NCBI GenBank assembly: GCA_964561105.1
Contig: CAZLOH010000022.1
Span: 14,173-78,172 of the forward strand
Length of the DNA stretch: 64,000 bases
Direction of reading: 5' to 3'
Origin: JADLHS01 sp964561105
GTDB lineage: Bacteria; Verrucomicrobiota; Verrucomicrobiia; Limisphaerales; JADLHS01
Shown here: positions 20,501 to 26,546 of the stretch, piece after piece
Position numbering within the stretch: the stretch's first letter is position 1
Layout: each line of letters starts with the position of its first letter
The notes under the pieces: model-generated
Told to the model about the DNA's origin: nothing
Database searches by the model: none
The model's input: only the letters and a program-made list of their open reading frames with translations
Translations under genes and position numbers: made by a program

Positions 20501-21978
20501 TGACCGCGCCCAGCGGAGCNNNNNNNNNNNNNNNNNNNNNNNNNNNNNNNNNNNNNNNNNNNNNNNNNNNNNNNNNNNNNNNNNNNNNNNNNNNNNNNNN
20601 NNNNNNNNNNNNNNNNNNNACACAGATCAACCGTACGATCAATGAATTGACGACGCTGACGGTGACGAACACCGCAACAGACACCGATCTGCCGGCCAAC
20701 ACCCTGACTTACTCCCTGTTGACCGCGCCCAGCGGAGCCAGCATCTCACCCAGCGGCGTCATCACCTGGACGCCGACCGAGGCCCAAGGCCCAAGCGTAA
20801 ACACCTTCACAACGCGTGTCGTGGATAACGGTTCGCCCGCTTTCAGCGACACCAACTCTTTCACCGTCACCGTCAACGAGGTGAACAGCGCGCCCACATT
20901 GCCGACACAGATCAACCGTACGATCAATGAATTGACGACGCTGACGGTGACGAACACCGCAACAGACACCGATCTGCCGGCCAACACCCTGACTTACTCC
21001 CTGTTGACCGCGCCCAGCGGAGCCAGCATCTCACCCAGCGGCGTCATCACCTGGACGCCGACCGAGGCCCAAGGCCCCGGCACGAACACGATTACGACGC
21101 GTGTCGTGGACAACGGCACACCGGCATTGAGCCAGACGAACAGCTTCACCGTGGTGGTCAACGAGGTGAACACGCCACCCGTCCTGACACTGCCTGCCGA
21201 TGCGAGTGTCAACGCCCTGGTGCCTTACAGTGCGGCGGCATCGGCAACGGATGCGGACCTCCCCGCAAATGCGCTTACCTTCGCGCTGGTTTCCGGCCCG
21301 ACCGGACTGAGCGTTTCGACCAGTGGCGCGATCAACTGGACTCCGAGCGTCGCCCAAAGTCCGAGCACCAATATCGTGAAGATCCGTGTGACGGATTCCA
21401 ACCCGCAGGCCGTCAACGCCACCGCTTTGAGCGTTACCAACAGTTTCCAGATTATCGTCATTGAAGGAAATACCCCGCCGGTGTTGGCGACGATTCCCGA
21501 TACTTACGTCATTCTGGGCCAGACTTTGAGTTTCACCGCCAGTGCCACGGACAATGATCAACCACCGCAAACACTCACCTACACGCTGGATGCCGGCGCT
21601 CCGGCGAACGCCGCCATCAACCCCGCAACGGGCGCGTTCAGTTGGACGCCGACCATCGCGCAAGTGCTGAGCACCAACCAGATCACCATCCGCGTCACCG
21701 ACGATGGCACGCCGCCCTCGAGCAGTCCCCGGAGTTTCACTGCGACCGTGCTCAATCCGCCCACCGTCACGGCTACCAGTCTGGTCGGGGATACGCTCAC
21801 CCTGAGTTGGCCGGGCGTGCCGGGCAAGATGTATCGCGTCCAATACAAGAACGACCTCGCTGCGGGCACCTGGACCACGCTCGGCTCCGATCTGCTGGGC
21901 GCCGGCAGCCCGCTTTCCATCGAAGTGGACGTCACCGCCACGCCGAAACGGTTTTATCAAATCGTGGTGCTGCCGTGA
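11530..21978 (+). CDS. Giant secreted protein: PA14, lamin-tail and CotH-like modules, cadherin-like tandem repeats
   Basis: About 3482 residues as assembled, started at the ATG at 11530 (MNSKVNHPTP); the frame opens at 11464 without support. A positively charged stretch precedes a hydrophobic export segment (LITVALAGLSAMTPARA). Modules by nucleotide: jelly-roll 11.7-12.25 kb; PA14-like 12.26-12.78; Ig-like and SbsA-like 12.8-13.35; second jelly-roll 13.36-13.9; lamin-tail-like domains near 13.97, 14.45, 14.85, 17.64 and 18.6; a CotH-kinase-like region 16.2-17.36 (YVVVYVNGNRRGGLMEDTQ, FDFNIVIGN); then putative-Ig/cadherin-like 95-residue repeats 19.8-21.7 and a C-terminal domain ending RFYQIVVLP. 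The repeat block contains 100 N, so length and repeat number are uncertain. Probably an exported surface or matrix protein; substrate unknown. Confidence 0.9.
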   Translation: MNSKVNHPTPIEIHPTRTKAGTTVAPRPGQWLKRGLITVALAGLSAMTPARAQLAPGWSDADIGGPAQAGSAAYSAGNWTVTGGGADIWNAADQFHYAYTNSTANEVVIARVGTVEETDSWAKAGVMFRESTAAGSRFANVVITPGNGVNFQWRANTDGGCGYSQVNGIVAPIWVKLVRNGTDFSGYYGSDGTAWSPIGPSQTIPMVSAGLAGLAVTAHNDAALSTATFSSVTVSNVPAVAGPIFGVYREMWTGLDPGPGNTLDVLTNTAYNPNWPDNPNAAYTKIYTDFETGVNIGLDNYGQRVRAFVVPPVSGNYIFWISSDDSSILFVSSDESAGNKSQNAWVSAWTNSREWSKEPNQQGAPVFLEAGRRYYLEALMQQGGGGDNLAVRWQLPDGSFEEPLTATSAAGTRLIPFDGVDLLPGIYAQTTSGSAVEGTDLTLSLLVTNHSTVSYQWRLNGANLAGAAALKPFFTVSNLSVSLNNGQIYSCVVSDSAGSVTSAPVTLTVTHDATPPTVVRVSNLGSTNVQLVFSEPVELSSATTKGNYVFTNGLPVNAAALSPDNTTVSLTTAALVYGSNYTIVINNVRDRASTPNTIAANTKVSFTATYFTSQDIGNPGIASAATPVGLNGMDVVAAGSGIGGTSDQGNLQYQLRSGDFDISARVAGLSPVDVWAKAGLMARETLDPTSRFVASLTTPAMNGSLFESRTVPGSASTASGNFPANYPNTYLRLQRVGNVFNGYASYDGQTWSLLGSVNLALPSQLYVGFVVSSHNPTQTTTAQFRDQMNVAGGIIATEASPHEPLGPSARTTPIVISEIMYKPAARADLKNLEFIELYNSNPWFQDISGYRLVGGNLSYTFPANTKLAGGSFLVVAAAPADVQSVYGLSGVFGPYTGSLKSSDTLQLLDEQSAVLLTIPYADESPWPAAADGAGHSLILANPTYGEGNPRAWGISDVVGGSPGQLDAYHPSPLRNVVINEFLAHTDPPDYDYVELYNHANQAVDISGCILTDDAATNKFVVPPGTTIPARGFKMYNETALGFRLDAAGETIYFKNPDQSRYLDTVRYGDQENGVASGRWPDGARDFYRLNSKTPAAANAAPRPSDIVINELMYEPISGDDDLQYVELYNRSASAVSLAGWQLSDGISFTFPAGIVMQPGNYLVVARNAAKLRPNYSNLTVANCLGDFSGKLSHSGERIALTMPDIITSTNGLGQVTTNQIHIVVNEVTYDKGGRWGQWAAGGGSSLELTDPNSNNRLAANWADSDETQKSAWTNIETTGVLDNGANYESSILHAQIGQLDVGECLVDNIEVRSGTVGANLVTTPDFESGLGTWLLQGDHSRSSIEAGGYPGGSGQALHIRCSGHVWTGANSCQVALNANSLASGQTATLRFKARWLRGWPEALLRVNGNWLEATGRLPVPTNLGTPGSVNSRALANAGPAIYEVTHTPSLPAAGQATVVTARRHDATTVQSFTLNYRIDPATSYTTVPMKDDGTGGDAIAGDGLFSATIPGQSADTVVAFYLAATDNSSGTSRFPALVDDRAPVRECVVMFGDGNPAGSFGVYHLWITQTNVTRWSQLPNLSNEVHDGTFVTGSRVIYNMQARFAGSPYHQGFNTPDGSLCHYKWIFPDDDELLGATSYNKIHQPGNGAGDDASIQREQLANTFLRALGVPWLNRRYVVVYVNGNRRGGLMEDTQTPGGDMVKEHFPNDDGGWLYKMQPWFEFGPNPSGSYIPFDNASWCTLNSYTTTGGAKKTARYRYNYLVRRTPGSASDYSRVFSLVDAASSAGTPNYVANMENQADMENWMRVFAANHAAGNWDSFGANNAQNLYGYVGTQGTKYSLMMFDFNIVIGNSGSWGPGQNLFSVNGADPNMSAIYNEPTFRRMYWRALQELVNGPLDVANSGPLLDAKFNAFTANGVAAENPNAAIKSWLTQAHDSIAAQLAGENASSFTVNSTVTINQGVGTVTGTAPVNIKTIRINGVEYPVTWTSVTGWRVAVPLQPGNNPLSVVGVDIHGQPVPGSSGNVNATYNGSNPSPVGQVVINEIMFNPVVPGAEFVELYNNSSAYTFDLSGWQFNGLSYTFPPGSSIAPHGYLTLAANPGAFAVAYGATVPVFDTFNGSLQNNGETLTLIQPGVSGGADVVVAKVRYEGTAPWSPTAPGSSLQLKDPQEDNWRAGNWTAVAAGNNGYASPQWIFVSTNIPATSSALYLYLGSAGDIYLDDLSLVASGGGPNLLANAGFESALSGSWNLTANFSGSFVSATEKHSGATSLHLIATAAGSGGGNSVYQNITPALTLGNNYTLSFWYLQTTNGGPLTVRLSNSANPATVNPAPPLLLTGTPATPSQANSVLASLTPFPSLWINEVQADNLTGLTNSAGQPAPWIEIYNPGSSAVSLNGLYLANNYSALTQWAFPAGAVINPGEFKVIFADGQTGLSTLAELHTSFVLASGSGGVALTRSANSELQVLDFVNYSNVGFDHSYGSFPDGQSFDRQEFAYNTPGDPNDGTPVASSIQYSVAGATYAQSFDALPNPGASSVNADNPVTINSVTYSLANPYDFAFPVIATGNVGGLGLASLAGWYGLGVADARFGATAGDQTTGGQNSFGQPGSANRALGLLATSSTGTTAFGAKFINQTAQTLKYVTLQATGELWRQSDKAKTLKCYYLIDPTAAAAFSTNFTALIPALNVSFPTVPSATGGVAVDGTTPANQTSLSVSNLAIGDWPPGAALWIVWEMTDPAGKAQGLAIDDLTFSASATIGAPANTPPVLTVPGAQVLNELTPLNVTSTATDADVPANTLTFSLLNPPSGMTINATSGAITWTPTEAQGPTINLITVKVQDNGVPPLSDTNSFTVTVNEVNSAPTLPTQLDRTINEFATLTVTNTATDTDLPANTLTYSLLTAPSGASISTSGVITWTPTEAQGPTINLITVKVQDNGVPPLSDTNSFTVTVNEVNSAPTLPTQLDRTINEFATLTVTNTATDTDLPANTLTYSLLTAPSGXXXXXXXXXXXXXXXXXXXXXXXXXXXXXXXXXXTQINRTINELTTLTVTNTATDTDLPANTLTYSLLTAPSGASISPSGVITWTPTEAQGPSVNTFTTRVVDNGSPAFSDTNSFTVTVNEVNSAPTLPTQINRTINELTTLTVTNTATDTDLPANTLTYSLLTAPSGASISPSGVITWTPTEAQGPGTNTITTRVVDNGTPALSQTNSFTVVVNEVNTPPVLTLPADASVNALVPYSAAASATDADLPANALTFALVSGPTGLSVSTSGAINWTPSVAQSPSTNIVKIRVTDSNPQAVNATALSVTNSFQIIVIEGNTPPVLATIPDTYVILGQTLSFTASATDNDQPPQTLTYTLDAGAPANAAINPATGAFSWTPTIAQVLSTNQITIRVTDDGTPPSSSPRSFTATVLNPPTVTATSLVGDTLTLSWPGVPGKMYRVQYKNDLAAGTWTTLGSDLLGAGSPLSIEVDVTATPKRFYQIVVLP
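19800..21480 (+). repeat. 285-bp tandem repeats encoding cadherin/putative-Ig modules
   Basis: Near-identical units of 285 bases (95 residues) begin with a SAPTLPTQ segment at about 20101, 20386 and 20890, with another partly hidden by the gap. Each contains TNTATDTDLPANTLTYSLL and a WTPTEAQGP strand. Flanking units at 19800 and 21175 are more diverged. High identity between central copies implies recent duplication or gene conversion and explains the assembly break. Confidence 0.9.
20520..20619. other. Assembly gap of 100 N
   Basis: Exactly 100 N replace sequence inside the tandem-repeat array. The distance from the ACACAG motif at 20401 to the same motif at 20620 is 219, whereas the repeat period is 285, so at least 66 more bases than the gap shows are missing even if only one unit is interrupted. 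The number of whole units lost is unknown. Confidence 0.99.
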
Positions 21979-22097
21979 GCGTAAACCGGTGAGCGTTTCG
22001 GACGTCACCGATTGAAGGCCGGAAACTTGCAGTCTCCCTGAAGTTTGGAGTTTGGAATTTGGAAGTTTGCCCCAGCGGTTGTCTGCCCGGGGGCGGG

Positions 22098-22748
22098 CTA
22101 TTCGGGAGGAGTCGCGCGGTGGCTATTCGCACCGGCGACGTCACCGCTCGGAGGCGTCGCCAACTTGGCTTCCTCCGCCAAGCGCGGATTCTTGGCGCGT
22201 TTATTCCGGGGGAGCGGACTGATCATGAGACTGATGCCGCGCCCGACCAGCTTGGGCGCAAAGTCAGGATGCCCGAACGCCTCCAGTTCCGTAATGAATT
22301 TCTTGACCACCTCAAAACCGAACTCGGTGTGCTGCATCTCGCGACCGCGAAAACGCAACGCGACTTTCACCTTCATGTCTTCGCACAGAAAATCAATCGC
22401 ATGGCCGACTTTGACCGAGAGATCGTGCGGATCAATGCGCGGGCTGAGTTGCACTTCCTTCACCGTGGAGGCGTGCTGATGTTTCTTGGATTCCTTGTCC
22501 TTTTTAGCCTGCTCGTAGCGGTACTTGCCAAAGTCCACAATCCGGCAGACCGGCGGATTGGCGGTCGCCGCGACCTCGACAAGGTCCACCCCGTGCTGCC
22601 GCGCCAGCGCCAGTGCTTCGTTCAGCGACATGACACCCAGTTGCTTGGTGTCTATGCCGATGACGCGGACTTCGCGGGCACGGATTTTCCCGTTGATCCG
22701 GGTGAACGACGCGGGAGAGGAATTGCGTGAAGGAAAAGGGTGACTCAA
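22098..22748 (-). CDS. infC: Translation initiation factor IF-3
   Basis: A 216-residue IF-3, the factor that binds the 30S subunit and enforces start-codon selection. The N-domain (INGKIRAREVRVIG, then LGVMSLNEALALARQHGVDLVEV and NPPVCRIVDFGKYRYEQ), the lysine-rich linker and the C-domain (VKEVQLSPRIDPHDLSVKVGHA) are all present, followed by a C-terminal tail of about 30 Ala/Pro/Arg-rich residues absent from short IF-3s. No ATG exists at the 5' end; the best start is TTG at 22748, preceded by GAGGG about nine bases upstream. Rare start codons are typical of infC (AUU in E. coli) and allow autoregulation. The usual downstream partners rpmI and rplT are not present: the next gene on that side is the convergent giant gene. 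Confidence 0.95.
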   Translation of the reverse strand: MSHPFPSRNSSPASFTRINGKIRAREVRVIGIDTKQLGVMSLNEALALARQHGVDLVEVAATANPPVCRIVDFGKYRYEQAKKDKESKKHQHASTVKEVQLSPRIDPHDLSVKVGHAIDFLCEDMKVKVALRFRGREMQHTEFGFEVVKKFITELEAFGHPDFAPKLVGRGISLMISPLPRNKRAKNPRLAEEAKLATPPSGDVAGANSHRATPPE

Positions 22749-22920
22749 GACACCCTCGGCGGTTGTGACATAGTTATTTTATCGAGCTTCAAAAAATTGC
22801 CGGCAACACCAGCCGTTCTGACAGCGACTTTTTACCATTAACCGCCCGGCAGGCAAGGAAAAACTCCATTACCACGCCGGGCCGGTTCGACCCAACCGTA
22901 GTCACCATGAATACCCCCGC

Positions 22921-22985
22921 CGCGATGAGCCAATGTGGTAGCGGTTTTCGCGCTGCGAAAACCCGCACCGCGTTCAGCGGTGCGC
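22921..22985 (+). repeat. Hairpin repeat A, copy 1
   Basis: A unit of about 65 bases shared with 24832-24896. It has a hairpin at 22943-22963 (arm GGTTTTCGC, loop GCT, perfect 9-bp stem) followed by one at 22965-22983 (arm GCACCGC, loop GTTCA, perfect 7-bp stem). The copies differ only at a few positions, including one in the GTTCA loop. Confidence 0.85.
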
Positions 22986-23204
22986 TGTTTGTCTCTCTCG
23001 CGCCGCTGCCCGCCGCCTTCCGACCGCAATCGGCAACTTGAAACTTCGAACTTGAAACTTGAAACTCTTTTTCCGGTGGGGCGAGCGTCCGCGCGAGCCG
23101 CCCTGGGAGCGCCGTCGTCTCGACGGCGCGTTGCCTGGCCGTTTTCGCGACGCCGGCGGGACGCCGGCGCACCCGGGAGCGGCGCGTCCCATTCTCCACC
23201 CGAT

Positions 23205-23375
23205 GAATCCGAAATCCGAATCCCCGAATCCCGAAAGAAGCCCGAACTCCGAACTCCGAAACAATTCACACGAGCGAGGAAACCAGCGGAGGATGCCTCG
23301 TTACCGATGCTCATTCGGCCATCGGACTTCGGATTTCTTTCGGCCCTCGGATTTCGGTCTTCGGAATTTGCGTCT
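23205..23375. repeat. AATCCGAAATCCG-type degenerate repeats
   Basis: Several imperfect copies of a short word read as GAAATCCGAA or its complement TTCGGATTTC occur at 23205-23265 (one orientation) and 23312-23370 (the other). The same word is found in frame inside rimO at about 38705-38750, indicating a dispersed repeat family. Confidence 0.7.
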
Positions 23376-23480
23376 TGGTGTGGCGAGCGTCCTCGCGAGC
23401 CGGAGCAACTCCATAGTCAGAATCATGGGGTCAGAATGATGTGGCTCGAGGCGGTTGCGAAACTTCCATTTCCCCGGTCG

Positions 23481-23545
23481 CCGCCGACGTGAGGAGGCGG
23501 AAACCCGCGATGGCGACAAAACCCTCCGCCTCGTCACCTCGGCGG
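23481..23545. repeat. Hairpin repeat E (CCGCC...GGCGG pair)
   Basis: Two related 20-base hairpins, CCGCCGACGTGAGGAGGCGG at 23481-23500 and CCGCCTCGTCACCTCGGCGG at 23526-23545, are near-inverted copies of each other. A related pair occurs at 31215-31280, and a single copy lies at 29007-29026 inside the dacB frame. Confidence 0.8.
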
Positions 23546-23608
23546 CTACGCCTGATGAAACCCCTTCCAGCCGCTGCCCTCATCATTCTGCCAAAAGTTG
23601 CGGTGGAA

Positions 23609-23869
23609 CGGCGGCGCTTTGGAGTGCGATGCCTTGGCATCGCTTTTGGCAGGCGACTGGTCGCCGTCAAACCACCCGCGCGCTTTCGCTTACCGCGAGC
23701 CGCTGAACGCGGCTCTGCTTGGCCGGCAAGCCGGCCAAGCGGCCAAAGCGGTGACAAGTCACCGCACTCCAAAAACAGGGCCGGCCGCGTCAACCCAAAG
23801 CCCGGGCGGATTGACCTTCGCGCTCCTCGTCCGCCTTTCAGCAGCTACCTGTTTGGGGGAAACGCTCTA
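23609..23869 (+). repeat. Composite palindromic element B, copy 1 (about 260 bp)
   Basis: This element matches 57511-57770 along its whole length. It is bounded in its first part by inverted TTTGGAGTGCG / CGCACTCCAAA words and contains five hairpins in order: arm GCGATGCC with loop TT (23626-23643), GGCGAC/TG (23652-23665), GAGCCGC/TGAAC (23697-23715), CTTGGCCGGC/AA (23718-23739) and GCGGTGAC/AA (23748-23765). It ends near GGAAACGCTCT. There is no open frame common to both copies and no transposase, so it resembles a non-autonomous repeat (MITE- or REP-cluster-like). Confidence 0.85.
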
Positions 23870-24104
23870 TCCGTGTCCATCCGTGGTTGAACTCCCGTCT
23901 TTCGGGCGATGATTCTGCCCCCATCATTCTGCCAAAGTCTGCGAGGGAACTATGCCCGGGAGCGCGAACCGGTGGCGTGACGGCACGGCTGGGCACGCCC
24001 AAGGCGATCACGGCCATGGCGCACACTTGAGCGGCGTGGGAAGCCGCGAAAGGAATTCGACTGAAAGGAGAAGGCCCGCAGGGCTGAGCGAGCGTGAGCG
24101 AGTC

Positions 24105-24260
24105 CACTTGGCGCGCATCCTCTGACATCTGTTCAAGTATCGGCAGGCGTTCAACCCGGAAGTGTTCAAGCGGGAGGAAGAAAAGATGCAACGCAAGAAA
24201 CGCGCGCGCCTGCAAAACACCGCCGCCGCCCTCGGCTTCAAACTCGTCCCAGCCCAATGA
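24105..24260 (+). pseudogene. C-terminal remnant of a probable IS110-like transposase
   Basis: The frame ending with TGA at 24258-24260 reads HLARIL, then an in-frame TGA (24123-24125) where tryptophan would fit, then HLFKYRQAFNPEVFKREE and a basic end ALGFKLVPAQ. This resembles the C-terminal tail of IS110-type transposases, but the identification is from memory of the pattern. There is no upstream catalytic region and no start, so it is a fragment. It shows that insertion sequences have passed through this gene-poor region. Confidence 0.4.
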
Positions 24261-24305
24261 CTTACTCCGTCAGCTTATCAGGGGGCCGCGTTGACTGTAA
24301 CTGAA

Positions 24306-24581
24306 TCATACGACGAACAAGGCTGCAAAACCGACGACCAAAACGCAACACCACGCCAAAAGCCATCGCGAACTAGAAACTGGCCTACGACGCAAGTGAA
24401 CAAACGCAAACGCGGCGGCGACGGCTGAGGCAGCAAGTCCAGCGAACAACGCCAAACTCGCAACGATGAGACCGGACTCAAATCCGACGATAGGCACATG
24501 AACAAAACCCCAACGCAAATCGGCGACGACGAATAACAGCACCGCCCCTACGACCGAGAGAATGAGCGCGAGTAGTCGCAT
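24306..24581 (-). CDS. Possible small membrane protein (91 aa)
   Basis: A 91-residue frame from ATG at 24581. It is strongly hydrophobic with about three membrane segments (LLALILSVVGAVLLFVVA; GLIVASLALFAGLAASAVAAA; WLLAWCCVLVVGFAALFVV) separated by short charged loops. The hydrophobic periodicity is hard to get by chance, and base composition is less extreme than the flanking repeats. No family is recognised, no ribosome site is obvious and it stands alone, so it may also be a decayed gene. Confidence 0.45.
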   Translation of the reverse strand: MRLLALILSVVGAVLLFVVADLRWGFVHVPIVGFESGLIVASLALFAGLAASAVAAAFAFVHLRRRPVSSSRWLLAWCCVLVVGFAALFVV

Positions 24582-24831
24582 GGCGTGTGGATCGGCCTAG
24601 ACAGTATGGCTCGTGATTGAGCCAGCGACGGTGTTTGTTCTCCGGAGTAAACGTGGGTTGCTTCCCGCCAAGCGGGAGGCCGAGCCGCAGGTTGCGGAAC
24701 TTACGTCGCCAGCAATCATAAATCGAAGCACCGACACCATGCAGACCTTCATACTCCGCCGTCCAAATTCTGTCGAGCCGCAAAGTGACGTCACGCCGGA
24801 CGCGCGTGAACCGTGAAGTTTTTCCCACCGC

Positions 24832-24973
24832 GCGATGAGCCGAGGTGGTAGCGGTTTTCGCGCTGCGAAAACCCGCACCGCGTGCAGCGGTGCGCTACTT
24901 TACTTCATCGTGCCACCCAACACTGCCCGCCGTCCGCTCCGCGCGGGCGGAGTTCTCGCAGCGCGAGAACTCC
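24832..24973. repeat. Hairpin repeat A, copy 2, plus an inverted relative
   Basis: Bases 24832-24896 repeat the unit at 22921-22985 (hairpins at 24853-24873 and 24875-24893; the second loop is GTGCA instead of GTTCA). Then 24949-24973 is an 11-bp hairpin, arm GGAGTTCTCGC and loop AGC, which on the other strand has the same GCT loop and flanking layout as the first hairpin of the unit but a different stem. Confidence 0.85.
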
Positions 24974-25369
24974 TACCCCCAGAGGCCGGGCCGCACGGCT
25001 TCCCGCTGGTGCGTTGTCTCCGGGCGCACGGGCTAGGGTGCATCGTCGTCGCGCCGTCGAAGATTTCGCGCGCCGGGCAACCGGGTGAAGACCAACCGCC
25101 GCGATTCGGATCAACTGGCCCGTCTGCATCGGGCCGGAGAACCCACGGCCATCCATGAGCCGGACCCGCAGGATGAGGCGGTGCGCAACAAGGCTGAACC
25201 TTGAACCCAATGCGCTTCGCGCGAAGCGCCGTGGGTGCAGGCCACGCCTGCCACCGGACCTGGTAGCAGCCCGGCACGCCCGGGCACTGCCCAAGCCAAC
25301 GGGCGTTCATCCACCGTGCTACTCAAGTTCAGACCCGGTCATTCCGCCCGGCCAATACTTTGGTCTCGC

Positions 25370-26518
25370 TCAGTATCGCACCGTTTCCCAGTGCTTCGAT
25401 CGGGAGCTGGCAAGAATGGCTTCGCAAATCGCGAGTTCATCGTGGCCATCCTGGAAGTTGCTGAAGTCGGGATTCTTCTCCTTGCCGGCGATGTGGGAAT
25501 AAACGCGCAGCAGGAAATTTTTCAAGCCGTCTGGGTAGGCCTCCGGATGCCCGCCGGGATAATGGGCATAAGCCCGGGCGCGGTCACTGAGCAGGGACGG
25601 GTCTTTGATGAGAATTTCGTTGGGCTTCTCGCGATAACCGATCCAAAGCTCATTCGGTCGTTCCTGGTCCCAGGCCAGGGATTTTTTCGAGCCGGCCAGT
25701 TCGTAGAACAGGCGGTTCTTTCGGCCCGCAAAACATTGGGACACGCTGAACGAACCGTGCGCTCCGTTGCCGAACTTGAACATCACACTGGCGAAATCCT
25801 CGGTGTGAATCGGCATCGGCTCATAATCCGAGGGCGTGAGGAGTTTGCCGGAATACGTCTCGACCTGCTGCTTCGGCTTCATGCGATTCTGGTGAATCGT
25901 CTGAAAATCGGCGCAGACTTCGGTGATCTTCAGGCCGGTGACGAATTGGATGGCGTCGCACCAGTGCGATCCGACATCCGCCACCGCGCGGGATTCGCCG
26001 CTGAACTCGGGCACGAGCCGCCAGTTCCAGTCGGTGGCCAGATAGAGCCAGTCCTGCGTGTAGCTGCCGGTGGCGTGGAAAATCTCGCCGAGCTTGCCGG
26101 ACGCAACCTGGTCTTTCGCCTCCTGCACCAGCGGATAGTAGCGGTAATTGAAATCAATCGCGTTCACCACGCCGGCCCGGGCGGCGAGTTCCACCAGTTG
26201 CTTTGATTCCCTGGTGGTCATGGCCAGCGGCTTCTCGGATACCACGTGCTTGCGGGCCGCGATGATTTTCTTGCTGATCTCGAAATGCACGTGATTGGGC
26301 GTGCAATTGTGGACGACCTCGATTTCCGGGTCCGCGAGAAACGCGTCCACGCTACCGTAGGCCTTGGGGATACCCAGCGCGCCAGCCTTGGTGCGCGCCA
26401 GTTCATCGTTCGCCTCGCACAAGGCGATCATCTCGACAAAACCCACCCGGCGCGCGGCTTCGACGTGCGCGGGTCCGATAAATCCAGTGCCAATGATTCC
26501 TGCTTTGATGGTTTTCAT
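25370..26518 (-). CDS. Gfo/Idh/MocA family oxidoreductase
   Basis: A 382-residue NAD(P)-dependent dehydrogenase. The N-terminal Rossmann fold shows AGIIGTGFIGPAH, followed by the family EKP signature (VVSEKPLAM) and a C-terminal GFO_IDH_MocA substrate domain (YTQDWLYLATDWNWRLVPE, VADVGSHWCDAI with the conserved D and H region). Members oxidise or reduce sugars, cyclitols and keto-sugars; the substrate is not predictable from sequence. A start 28 bases after the upstream gene's stop places both in one operon. In Verrucomicrobia such enzymes often work with sugar-phosphate isomerases and DUF1080 hydrolases on 3-keto sugars, which would fit the DUF1080 protein elsewhere in this window. Confidence 0.92.
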   Translation of the reverse strand: MKTIKAGIIGTGFIGPAHVEAARRVGFVEMIALCEANDELARTKAGALGIPKAYGSVDAFLADPEIEVVHNCTPNHVHFEISKKIIAARKHVVSEKPLAMTTRESKQLVELAARAGVVNAIDFNYRYYPLVQEAKDQVASGKLGEIFHATGSYTQDWLYLATDWNWRLVPEFSGESRAVADVGSHWCDAIQFVTGLKITEVCADFQTIHQNRMKPKQQVETYSGKLLTPSDYEPMPIHTEDFASVMFKFGNGAHGSFSVSQCFAGRKNRLFYELAGSKKSLAWDQERPNELWIGYREKPNEILIKDPSLLSDRARAYAHYPGGHPEAYPDGLKNFLLRVYSHIAGKEKNPDFSNFQDGHDELAICEAILASSRSKHWETVRY

Positions 26519-26546
26519 AATTCCCTGCGTCCCGGACGTTGGCGGT

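Larger units (their letters stand above)
22749..25369. other. Gene-poor, repeat-rich intergenic region
   Basis: Some 2.6 kb with many short overlapping frames on both strands but no convincing long gene. It contains several palindromic repeat families (listed separately), runs of AATCCGAAATCCG-type repeats at 23205-23265 and 23315-23370, two copies of a GGCGAGCGTCC(G/T)CGCGAGCC hairpin (near 23080 and 23383), hairpins with arms GCGCCGTCG (near 23109) and CGCCGGCG (near 23151), and an 18-base perfect palindrome GCGCTTCGCGCGAAGCGC near 25210. A transposase remnant and a possible small membrane protein lie inside. Confidence 0.75.

Noticed and set aside
20420..20702. Minus-strand frames running through the N gap
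   Set aside because: They exist only because N is read as open; they are antisense to the repeat array.
23059..23439. Overlapping frames of 80-185 residues in the repeat-rich region
   Set aside because: They occur on both strands over the same DNA, change with repeat units and have no conserved protein features.
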